Source of the DNA: an uncultured Bacilli bacterium
GTDB lineage: Bacteria; Bacillota_I; Bacilli_A; RF39; UBA660
DNA: 11,049 bases
Assembly: GCA_934133155.1 (NCBI GenBank)
Contig: CAKPAT010000036.1
Location: 1 to 11,049 of the forward strand
Direction of reading: 5' to 3'
A program made the position numbers and the translations under genes. Positions within the stretch are counted from its first letter, which is position 1, and every line of letters starts with the position of its first letter. The notes under the pieces were generated by a model. It ran no database searches and was not told where the DNA came from. It saw only the letters and a program-made list of their open reading frames with translations. Shown here piece after piece: positions 1 to 6,857 of this stretch.

Positions 1-40
1 TTTCTTTATTAGAAAATGGTTCGAATAATTCCGTTAATAA

Positions 41-492
41 TTAATAAAGTTTGGGACATTTTCAAAAGTTATTGACACTTTAACAAGAGAGAGATTGAAA
101 CATTTTATTTAAAATACTAAAAAAACATTTATAGAGAAAGTGATGTTTTACTATTCCTATTTAGGTTTGTGATTAGGTGACTTTTCGTTAGATATTTGGT
201 ACAATGTACTTGTAACTTATAGTACGTTATTGCATTTATTTATAACTTATATTTAGGCTACATATCAAATTGATAAAGGATTTTATTTAACCATTTTTAT
301 TAAATTGCCTAATGAAGAAGATGCTACAGTGTTTTACGAATTAATAGTTTTAATAAATTAGTTGATGCTAGAGATAGTTTATAATCTCCAATTATGTCCT
401 ATAATGTTAAAAAACATAATAATTATTTGCATATAACAAATTTAATGGTTATAAATGGTGGTGGTAAGAGATATGAAACTAAGCAGTGCTAA
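41..492 (+). pseudogene. Possible decayed protein-coding gene (relic), family unknown
   Basis: This stretch has no intact reading frame, yet translation looks protein-like when stops are read through. In the frame starting at 41 the segments are 41-109, 113-169, 173-253 and 257-358 (about 23, 19, 27 and 34 codons), broken by TAA at 110, TGA at 170, TAG at 254 and TAG at 359. A -1 shift near 352-358 then continues in another frame to TAA at 490, with one internal TAA at 382. Readable pieces include KLPNEEDATVFYELIVLIN, then NKLVDARDSL and SYNVKKHNNYLHITNL. The runs are longer than I would expect from random DNA this AT-rich, but I could not test that. The family is not recognised, and ordinary AT-rich intergenic DNA remains a real alternative. 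The 3' end overlaps the first codons of the next gene in a different frame. Confidence 0.3.
177..205 (+). promoter_or_regulatory. Candidate promoter for the surface-protein gene
   Basis: GTGACT at 177-182 lies 17 bases from TACAAT at 200-205, and TGG directly precedes the -10 as in an extended -10 promoter. If used, it would give the downstream gene a leader of about 260 bases. Two bare TATAAT boxes at 380-385 and 400-405 have no good -35 partner but are closer alternatives. This is a weak call. Confidence 0.22.
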
Positions 493-1999
493 AAAAAATA
501 ATAATTTAATTTACTTTGTCTTTATAACGATTGTTTTAACTATTATACTTTTAAGCACCGGCTTTTCGGCTTTTCAAAATGATTTATCAATTGGAGACGT
601 GAGTGCTGCAGTACAAGTAGACAAAGACATAAGGGTAATGGGAATAAGTATTGATAGTGTAAACGAAGCAACTAGTTATTACGAAGATTATAATGCCACA
701 AATATTTTTGGTGGTGTTGCTTTAAATAATAGTAATTCCTATGTTATTTACAATGTCAAAGTTTATAATTTAGGTAATGTCGTTATGGGAATAAGTGATG
801 TTTTGATTGATAATGAAAATTTGAAATTTGAAATTTTAGATTATAATTTAAAGGATAAGATTTGTGAGAATAATCAATGTTCTTTAGGAATTGAAAAAAC
901 ATTGAAAATAAAATTGTCATATAAAGATGGTGCAAGCATTAATAATGGAGAAAATAAATTTGTATTAACTTTTAAATTTGGAAGGATTTTTAATATTACT
1001 TATCATAACATTTCTGGCAGTGATAAATTTCCAGTAGAAATAATTGAAGGAGATACATTAGATTTAAATATACCAAATGAAGATGATGATTATCTTATAA
1101 AGGTTTTTATGAATAATAAATTATTGCATAAAGGCAGTGATTATCAATATATAAATGAAAATTTACATCTACCTAACGTTTCGGGTGATATTCAAATTTA
1201 TTATAATATGCCAATATGTCAAAGAGCGACACTGCTTCATACGGAAGAATGTTTAGGTGGTTATTGCTCTGGGATGGGTTACAAGGTAGGTGGAAGCAAA
1301 GGTTCAGCAACTATTACATATGGTTCGTTAGGAACATCTAATATACTTTCATCTGGTGATGCATTTGACTGCGATGTTAATGGTGATGGGATATATGATT
1401 CGGAAAAAGAAAGATTTTATTATGTTACTGATATGGAAAAAAATAGTGATGTAGCTGTTTTAATCTATTATAGTAATGTTAGTGGTGGAATACCTAATAA
1501 TGAAAAATTTTATCCATATGATAGTTCTAAAGAAAATTGGCACGGACCTAGGAGTGCTATAGAACAGCTTCCTACTACCAGTCAGTGGAGTAATGTAACT
1601 TTATCAAACACAGAGAGAAAGATAGTTAATGAATATAATACTACCAGCACAAAAGATGGCCATGTTTTTCCTGAAGTGTTTAGCTATTCGAATTATGCAG
1701 CACGTCTTTTGACACTAGCAGAAGTAAAAAAACTTGTTAATTTTTATATTCCAACTTGGAAAAATGGAGAATTAGATGAACATCTTTATCTGGTTGAAAA
1801 TACTAATTTTTCAAAAAAGGATAATTCTAAATTTGATGGATATTGGTTAGAAACACCTAGGAACACTATGTCAAACTATAGTTGGATAATTTATGCTACG
1901 GCGAGGCGTGTTCATAGTATAGAAGTACAAAGAACTGATGTTTTGGTTGGAGTTCGTCCTGTAATAGAAGTAGCTAAAAGTGATATTTTATATGAGTAA
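473..1999 (+). CDS. Membrane-anchored or secreted surface protein with an N-terminal signal/anchor segment
   Basis: The product is a 508-residue extracytoplasmic protein of unknown molecular role. A short basic N-terminus (KLSSAKK) is followed by a hydrophobic stretch at about residues 12-30, then STGFSAFQNDL, which resembles the N-termini of SipW-processed/TasA-like surface proteins of Bacilli (a resemblance only). Residues about 35-175 look like a beta-rich domain, and about 176-245 like a small beta module ending NVSGDIQIYYN. The C-terminal part from about 249 has Cys at 249, 260, 266 and 300, a Ca-loop-like DVNGDGIYD (301-309), a WLETPR segment (468-473) and GVRPVIEV (493-500), a closing pattern I associate with C-type-lectin/formylglycine-enzyme-like extracellular domains. 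An ATG 18 bases upstream (455) is in frame. I prefer 473 because GGTGGTAAGAG sits just before it and because MKLSSAKK gives a normal signal N-terminus. The gene converges on the ABC operon and shares its terminator. Confidence 0.8.
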   Translation: MKLSSAKKNNNLIYFVFITIVLTIILLSTGFSAFQNDLSIGDVSAAVQVDKDIRVMGISIDSVNEATSYYEDYNATNIFGGVALNNSNSYVIYNVKVYNLGNVVMGISDVLIDNENLKFEILDYNLKDKICENNQCSLGIEKTLKIKLSYKDGASINNGENKFVLTFKFGRIFNITYHNISGSDKFPVEIIEGDTLDLNIPNEDDDYLIKVFMNNKLLHKGSDYQYINENLHLPNVSGDIQIYYNMPICQRATLLHTEECLGGYCSGMGYKVGGSKGSATITYGSLGTSNILSSGDAFDCDVNGDGIYDSEKERFYYVTDMEKNSDVAVLIYYSNVSGGIPNNEKFYPYDSSKENWHGPRSAIEQLPTTSQWSNVTLSNTERKIVNEYNTTSTKDGHVFPEVFSYSNYAARLLTLAEVKKLVNFYIPTWKNGELDEHLYLVENTNFSKKDNSKFDGYWLETPRNTMSNYSWIIYATARRVHSIEVQRTDVLVGVRPVIEVAKSDILYE

Positions 2000-2015
2000 T
2001 TTCTATTTTTAATTT

Positions 2016-2049
2016 AAAAAGATGCAGATTCAAAGTCTGTATCTTTTTT
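2016..2049. terminator. Bidirectional intrinsic terminator
   Basis: A 15-bp stem pairs 2016-2030 with 2034-2048 around a 3-base loop (CAA), with two wobble-compatible positions. The arms begin with A5 and end with T6, so both transcripts carry a U-tract. It lies between the convergent surface-protein gene (stop at 1999) and the second ABC subunit (stop at 2072) and should serve both. Confidence 0.88.
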
Positions 2050-2071
2050 AAATTAATAACACTTATTTATT

Positions 2072-4315
2072 TTATAGTTCGAACTGTGAATTATATAATT
2101 CAGCATAGAATCCTTGTTTTTTCATAAGTTCTTCATGATTTCCTTGTTCGATTATATTTCCGTCTTTCATAACTAATATTAAATCAGCATTTTTAATAGT
2201 TGAAAGGCGGTGTGCAATTATGAATGATGTTTTACCAACCATTAATTTATCCATAGCTTTTTGGACTAACTCTTCGGTTCTTGTGTCAACATTACTGGTT
2301 GCTTCATCTAGGATTAAGAATGGTGTTTCAGTAATCATTCCGCGGGCTATTGTAAGTAATTGTCTTTGTCCAGCTGAAACGCTTTCGCTATCACTTATTA
2401 CTGTATCGTAACCTTTTGGAAGTGTATTTATAAAATGGTCCAACCCTACTTCACGGCATACTTCTTTTACTTTATCCATTGATACATCTTTATGGTTATA
2501 TACAATATTTTCTTTTACAGTTCCTTCAAATAGCCAAGTATCTTGAAGGACCATGGTGAACAGCGAGTGAATATTTTCTCTTGTAAGTTCTTTTATTGAT
2601 ATACCGTTTATTTCGATATCGCCAGAGTTTATGTCGTAAAACTTCATTAATAGATTTACCATGGTTGTTTTTCCGGCTCCTGTTGGTCCAACTATAGCTA
2701 TTTTTTGACCATTTAATGCGGTAGCGCTGAAATTTTTGATTGTCGGATTTTCATTGCCATCATATTTGAACTCAACGTTTTTAAAATCTATTCTGCCACC
2801 GGCTGATTTTTTATCTAAGTATTTGGTTATTTCTTTTTCGTTTTTCATTTCTTCTTCGTCTGTGAATTCAAATACTCTTTCGGAAGCGGCAGCGGCACTT
2901 TGAAGTGATGTCATAGCTTGAGCAATTTGAGCAAGTGGTGATGTGAATAATCTTACGTATGTGATAAAGGCTACTATTACGCCAAATGTTATGTTACCAT
3001 TAAAGGCTAGTAAGGCACCTACGATGCATACAGCAACGTATCCAAAATTACCAATAAACATCATAAGAGGCTGCATCATTTCTGATAGAAATTGACTTTT
3101 TTGGTTTGCTATACAAACTTTAGAATTAAATTCATCAAATTTTTTATCAGCTGATTTTTTGCCATTATATGTTTTTACAACATTTAATCCGGAGTAAATT
3201 TCTTCAATATGTCCATTTAATTTACCAAGTTCTTCTTGCCTTTGTAAGAAATATTTTTGAGATTTTTTCAAGATGAATATCATACCGGTAAAACCTATTA
3301 AGCTTGATATTATTGCGGTTAATGCCATTACCCAGTTGGTTACAAACATCATTATTATTGTTCCTAAAAATAATGTTATACTGCTTACTAAGGATGATAG
3401 TGATTGGTTCATTGACTGTGCGATGGTATCTACATCGTTAGTTATTCTTGATAAAATATCTCCGAACTGGTGTTTATCAAAGTATTTTAATGGTAATTTG
3501 TTTATTTTTGTAGATATTCTATTTCTAAGAGAATATGCAAATTTATTTGAAACGTTTGTCATACAAATGGACTGAATGTATGTAAATAAGGCACTACAAA
3601 GATACATACATATAAGAAGTGTCACTATTTTTTGAATAGCAGTAAAGTCCATATGTGGGCATATTACTTTTTGAACATTTTTTGGAAGTTCGTCTATTTT
3701 TTTATATAATTCGTTTACATCTTTAGTATTGGATAAGTCTTTCATGACATTTATAAAGGCATACTGGTCTAGAGAAGATATTTTTACTCCATCTACTTCT
3801 ATTTCGTCAAATAGTACTTTTTGAACGTTTTTTGGTATATCATTTTCTAATATTTTTATTTTGTCTTCATAAGTTATTTCTACACCTTTATATTCTGATG
3901 TTTGGAAAAGAGTTTTTTTTGTATTCTCATCTAAGTTTTTCAAATTTTCTAAGATGTTTTCTTTATCACTTATAGCATTTGTTAGTGCTAGTTTTTCTTC
4001 ATTTGTTAGAGTAAACATTGCTTTGTAGATGTTTTCCTCATTTAAATTTAAAATTTCTGCTATTTTTTCATTTAGTGAAGATGTATCTATACTTTTGGCT
4101 AATGTTTCTACTTTATTTTTATCAAGTGTTAGGCCGTCTGTTATTTCGTCGGTTAAATTAGATAGCTGACTGGGTGCTAGTATGGATAAAATAGAACCTA
4201 AGATTGCCAGAATAAAAGCAACTATTATTAGTGTTTTAAAGGCATTTAACTCGCTGAATAATCTTTTTATCGCACTTTTAAAGTCTTTTGCTTGGGATGT
4301 ATCTCTTTCACGCAT
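2072..4315 (-). CDS. ABC exporter half-transporter, catalytic-site subunit with a large insertion after TM1
   Basis: This 747-residue permease-ATPase fusion of the ABCB-type exporter family probably pairs with the upstream half-transporter. TM1 is at about 27-47. The next clear membrane segment starts near 226, so about 170 residues are inserted in the first extracytoplasmic loop, explaining why the protein is longer than the usual 570-620. The remaining membrane helices run to about 460. The ATPase domain shows Walker A GPTGAGKT (543-550), Q-loop Gln591, signature VSAGQ (646-650) in place of LSGGQ, Walker B LILDE with catalytic Glu671, and H-loop His702. Walker A/B and H-loop are therefore intact but the signature is altered, the pattern expected of one partner in a heterodimer. 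The start is set by a strong AAAGGAGG site inside the end of the preceding gene. The ATG overlaps the partner's stop by 8 bases, indicating translational coupling. The substrate cannot be read from sequence; drugs, peptides or lipids are typical of the family. Confidence 0.95.
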   Translation of the reverse strand: MRERDTSQAKDFKSAIKRLFSELNAFKTLIIVAFILAILGSILSILAPSQLSNLTDEITDGLTLDKNKVETLAKSIDTSSLNEKIAEILNLNEENIYKAMFTLTNEEKLALTNAISDKENILENLKNLDENTKKTLFQTSEYKGVEITYEDKIKILENDIPKNVQKVLFDEIEVDGVKISSLDQYAFINVMKDLSNTKDVNELYKKIDELPKNVQKVICPHMDFTAIQKIVTLLICMYLCSALFTYIQSICMTNVSNKFAYSLRNRISTKINKLPLKYFDKHQFGDILSRITNDVDTIAQSMNQSLSSLVSSITLFLGTIIMMFVTNWVMALTAIISSLIGFTGMIFILKKSQKYFLQRQEELGKLNGHIEEIYSGLNVVKTYNGKKSADKKFDEFNSKVCIANQKSQFLSEMMQPLMMFIGNFGYVAVCIVGALLAFNGNITFGVIVAFITYVRLFTSPLAQIAQAMTSLQSAAAASERVFEFTDEEEMKNEKEITKYLDKKSAGGRIDFKNVEFKYDGNENPTIKNFSATALNGQKIAIVGPTGAGKTTMVNLLMKFYDINSGDIEINGISIKELTRENIHSLFTMVLQDTWLFEGTVKENIVYNHKDVSMDKVKEVCREVGLDHFINTLPKGYDTVISDSESVSAGQRQLLTIARGMITETPFLILDEATSNVDTRTEELVQKAMDKLMVGKTSFIIAHRLSTIKNADLILVMKDGNIIEQGNHEELMKKQGFYAELYNSQFEL

Positions 4316-6065
4316 TTTCTAATTCCTCCTTTGAAAGCTGTGATAAAGCGATTTCTTTATACACTTCACAGTTTTTTAATAATTCTTGGTGAGTTCCAAT
4401 ACCCACACATTTACCACTATCTAGTACAATGATTTTATCAGCATTCATAATAGTTCCTATTCTTTGGGCTACTATTAAGCAAGTTGCGTTTTTGGTATAT
4501 TTTTTTAAATCACTTCTAAGTAGATAATCTGTTTTGTAATCTAAGGCTGAAAATGAGTCATCAAATATATATATTTCTGGATCTTTAGCGATTGCTCTTG
4601 CAATTGCTAACCTTTGTTTTTGACCGCCTGATACGTTACTACCACCTTGAGCGATGTGTGTATCGTATTTTTCTTCCATTTTTTCAACGAATTCTGTTGC
4701 CTGTGCTATTTTAACAGCTTCTTTTATTTTTTCATTTGTTTTTTCATTTTTACTTTCACCGTAACTAACATTTGATGATACGGTTCCACTAAATAAGAAA
4801 GCTTTTTGTGGAATATAGCCTATTTTATTATTTAAGGCTTCGGTTTTATATTCTTTAACGTTTACTCCATCAATTAGAATGCTGCCTTCTGTTACGTCGT
4901 AAAATCTTGGAACTAAATTAATCAGTGTTGATTTACCAGAGCCGGTTGAACCAATAAAGGCGATTGTTTCTCCTTGATTTGCTTTAAATGATATGTTTTC
5001 TATGATATATTCTTCAGCATCAGGATATTTGAATGAAACATTTTTAAATTCTACTGTACCTTTTTCTTTTGTATCTTTATCAAATGTTCCTGGTGTTATA
5101 TTTATTTTACTATCTAAAACTTCATTTATTCTTTTAGCTGAAACTTGGGCACGGGGTACAATCATAAAAATCATTGCAAGCATTAAGAATGACATTATTA
5201 CTTGCATAGCGTATGAGCTAAAGACAATCATATTACCAAATAAAGTTATTTTATCTGCCATTAAAGAGTTTTCTATTAGATGTGAACCTATAAAGTATAT
5301 TGATAATGTTAGAAAATACATAACTAGATACATAACAGGCATCATGATAGCAAATTTCTTTTGGTTGAACATTTGCAAGTTTGTTAGTTCTTTATTTGCT
5401 TTATCGAATTTTTCTTCTTGATAGTTTTCAGCATTAAACGCTCTAACAACTCTTATACCGGTTAAGTTTTCTCTTGCTACCCCATTTAATTTATCTATTA
5501 ATTTTTGAACTAATTTAAATCTTGGCATAACAATTATCATTAATATTGTTATTACAGTCAGTAATATTAATACAGCCACGCCGGTCACAGCACTCCACTG
5601 CCAGCTTTTATCTAATATTTTAGTAACTGCCCAAACAGCGGTTATAGGTGCTTTTACTAGTAATTGAAGTCCCATAGCGATTAGAATTTCTATTTGGGTT
5701 ACGTCATTGGTTGTTCTAGTTATTAAACTGCCTGTTTGGAAATTCTTAACTTCTTCCATATCGAGATTTAACGTTTTATCAAATATTTGTTTTCTAGTTT
5801 TTTTAGAGAAGTTTGAGGATATTTTAGCAGCAAAATAACTTGTTATGATAGCAAAGATTAAACTGCCAAAGGCACATAAAAGCATATAAAAGCCATTTAG
5901 TAAAATATCGCTCATTTTACTGCCTTCAGTTTGGACTAAAACAGTTATTTCTGACATATAATCAGGCATTTTTAAGTCAAGCCAAACTTGAAGAACAATA
6001 AAAACAATACATGTTAAGACAAAGAATATATCTTTTTTGTCTAAATTTTTCATAAGTTTTAACAT
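4308..6065 (-). CDS. ABC exporter half-transporter, degenerate-site subunit
   Basis: This 585-residue permease-ATPase fusion is of normal length for the ABCB-type exporter family. Hydrophobic segments lie near 13-30, 55-80, 135-180 (two) and 240-305 (two), consistent with six helices. The ATPase domain has Walker A GSTGSGKS (372-379), Q-loop Gln420 and a good signature VSGGQ (478-482). Walker B reads IYIFDDS, with Asp503 where the catalytic Glu normally sits, and the H-loop His is replaced by Gln534. It should bind ATP but hydrolyse poorly. Its intact signature would complete the active site of the 747-residue partner, while the partner's altered VSAGQ completes the dead site. This is the LmrCD/BmrCD/TM287-288 arrangement. 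It starts 3 bases after the MarR stop, with AGAAAGGA about 10 bases before the ATG, and is probably induced together with the regulator. Confidence 0.95.
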   Translation of the reverse strand: MLKLMKNLDKKDIFFVLTCIVFIVLQVWLDLKMPDYMSEITVLVQTEGSKMSDILLNGFYMLLCAFGSLIFAIITSYFAAKISSNFSKKTRKQIFDKTLNLDMEEVKNFQTGSLITRTTNDVTQIEILIAMGLQLLVKAPITAVWAVTKILDKSWQWSAVTGVAVLILLTVITILMIIVMPRFKLVQKLIDKLNGVARENLTGIRVVRAFNAENYQEEKFDKANKELTNLQMFNQKKFAIMMPVMYLVMYFLTLSIYFIGSHLIENSLMADKITLFGNMIVFSSYAMQVIMSFLMLAMIFMIVPRAQVSAKRINEVLDSKINITPGTFDKDTKEKGTVEFKNVSFKYPDAEEYIIENISFKANQGETIAFIGSTGSGKSTLINLVPRFYDVTEGSILIDGVNVKEYKTEALNNKIGYIPQKAFLFSGTVSSNVSYGESKNEKTNEKIKEAVKIAQATEFVEKMEEKYDTHIAQGGSNVSGGQKQRLAIARAIAKDPEIYIFDDSFSALDYKTDYLLRSDLKKYTKNATCLIVAQRIGTIMNADKIIVLDSGKCVGIGTHQELLKNCEVYKEIALSQLSKEELENA

Positions 6066-6068
6066 TTT

Positions 6069-6491
6069 TTAATTTTCCTTTCTAATGTTTTCTTGCATTT
6101 TTATTATTACTTTGAGAAATATTTCTAAATCTTCTTTAGGAATATCTTTGATTAGTTTTTTTTCCAAAACTTTAAAATCTTCTAAATGTTTACTGTATAT
6201 TTTGTTTACTTTTTCACTTAAAATAATCTTTTTTACTCTTTTATCTTCAGATGATACTCTTTTTATCAGATTATTCTTTTCCATTGTATGCAGTACGCCA
6301 GAGATAGTTGCTCTTCTTAAGTTTAATATTTCTTCTAAATCTTTTTGGTATGTATCATTTTTGTTTCTTAAGACATATCCAATTATTTGCATTTGTGTTG
6401 GCGTTGGCATACTTTTCATTTGATTTGGATGAATTTTTCTGAATATTATCTTTTCAAGTGAAAGCATTTCTTTAAGTACACTGTTTTTCAT
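6069..6491 (-). CDS. MarR-family transcriptional regulator of the ABC exporter operon
   Basis: This 140-residue protein has the usual MarR length and layout: a dimerisation helix at the N-terminus, a winged helix-turn-helix at about 29-95, and a C-terminal dimerisation helix to 140. The likely recognition helix is about 59-76 (RRATISGVLHTMEKNNLI), and the wing carries the family's D-x-R pattern (Asp83, Arg85 in SSEDKRVKKIILSE). It is the first gene of the operon, 3 bases ahead of the first ABC gene. That position is typical of local repressors released by the substrate of the pump they control. The ribosome site is AGGTGGG at 6495-6501, rather close to the ATG. Autoregulation is supported by an inverted repeat in the promoter. 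The ligand is unknown. Confidence 0.9.
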   Translation of the reverse strand: MKNSVLKEMLSLEKIIFRKIHPNQMKSMPTPTQMQIIGYVLRNKNDTYQKDLEEILNLRRATISGVLHTMEKNNLIKRVSSEDKRVKKIILSEKVNKIYSKHLEDFKVLEKKLIKDIPKEDLEIFLKVIIKMQENIRKEN

Positions 6492-6506
6492 TTTCCCACC
6501 TAGAAC

Positions 6507-6535
6507 ATTTTAGTATAATACAAATTTATTGTCAA
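6507..6535 (-). promoter_or_regulatory. Promoter of the marR-ABC operon with candidate MarR operator
   Basis: On the minus strand, TTGACA (6530-6535) is a perfect -35, 17 bases from TAAAAT (6507-6512), a 5-of-6 match to the -10. Within the spacer and touching the -35 is a near-palindrome at 6520-6532, ACAA-N5-TTGT with two-fold symmetry. A MarR dimer bound there would block RNA polymerase. The promoter is seen directly; the operator role is inferred. Confidence 0.72.
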
Positions 6536-6550
6536 TAGCCTAACAAATGT

Positions 6551-6584
6551 AATTTAAGAAAAAGTATCAATTAAGATACTCTTT
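6551..6584 (-). terminator. Intrinsic terminator overlapping the 96-residue gene's stop codon
   Basis: On the minus strand the arm 6584-6575 (AAAGAGTATC) pairs with 6568-6559 (GATACTTTTT) around a 6-base loop, with one G-U wobble, followed by CTT. The 3' arm includes the U-tract. The TGA stop (6567-6569) lies at the loop/3'-arm junction, so the last codons are part of the hairpin. It separates this unit from the marR promoter about 25 bases downstream. Confidence 0.75.
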
Positions 6585-6857
6585 CAATTTGTCTTTATCT
6601 TTCATTAATTCTTTAGCTTCAGGGAGAAGCAAAGGGATAACTTCTTTTAAAAGTTCATTATCATCAATAGTTTCCATATATTCATCAAAACCAGTGAAAC
6701 TGCTTTTAACTACTTGAAATTCATTTATAAAATCATCTTCATTTTCGTTTACTTTTATTAAATAACTGTATTTGTCATTTTTGTAAATTGTTTCAGCAAT
6801 AACAAACCAATTTTCTTTAGTATCGTCAAACGTTACTAATGTATAAAGTCCATTCAT
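6567..6857 (-). CDS. Small acidic protein of unknown function
   Basis: This 96-residue cytoplasmic protein has no signal peptide or membrane segment. The N-terminal half (LYTLVTFDD, NWFVIAETIY, YSYLIKVNE, EFQVVKSSF) looks like four or five beta strands with an acidic turn (NENEDDF). The second half is probably helical (NELLKEVIPLLLPEAKELMKDKDKLKEYLN). Its size, acidity and strand-rich start faintly recall DUF1292 (YrzB) proteins of Firmicutes, but I see no decisive motif. Its ATG overlaps the TGA of the 618-residue gene by 4 bases (ATGA), with AAGGGGG just upstream, so the two are almost certainly translated together. A terminator at its stop ends the unit. A soluble partner or regulator of the larger protein is a reasonable guess only. 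Confidence 0.82.
   Translation of the reverse strand: MNGLYTLVTFDDTKENWFVIAETIYKNDKYSYLIKVNENEDDFINEFQVVKSSFTGFDEYMETIDDNELLKEVIPLLLPEAKELMKDKDKLKEYLN

Noticed and set aside
72..77. Perfect TTGACA as a promoter -35 in the left intergenic stretch
   Set aside because: The hexamers 16-18 bases downstream (around 94-101) do not resemble TATAAT.
206..472. Riboswitch or structured leader upstream of the surface-protein gene
   Set aside because: I could not find a known aptamer core or a terminator hairpin before the start codon.
2220..2411. Plus-strand open frame opposite the ABC gene; similar ones at 3273-3575 and 4993-5421
   Set aside because: They lie antisense to strongly conserved ABC transporter domains, with no ribosome site and no recognisable protein; they are frame shadows.
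6085..6423. Plus-strand open frame opposite marR, and others at 6910-7209, 8365-8673, 8982-9197, 9324-9656 and 10084-10305
   Set aside because: All are complementary to well-supported minus-strand genes, and their Leu/Phe/Tyr/Cys-rich composition is that of antisense translation of Lys/Glu-rich proteins.
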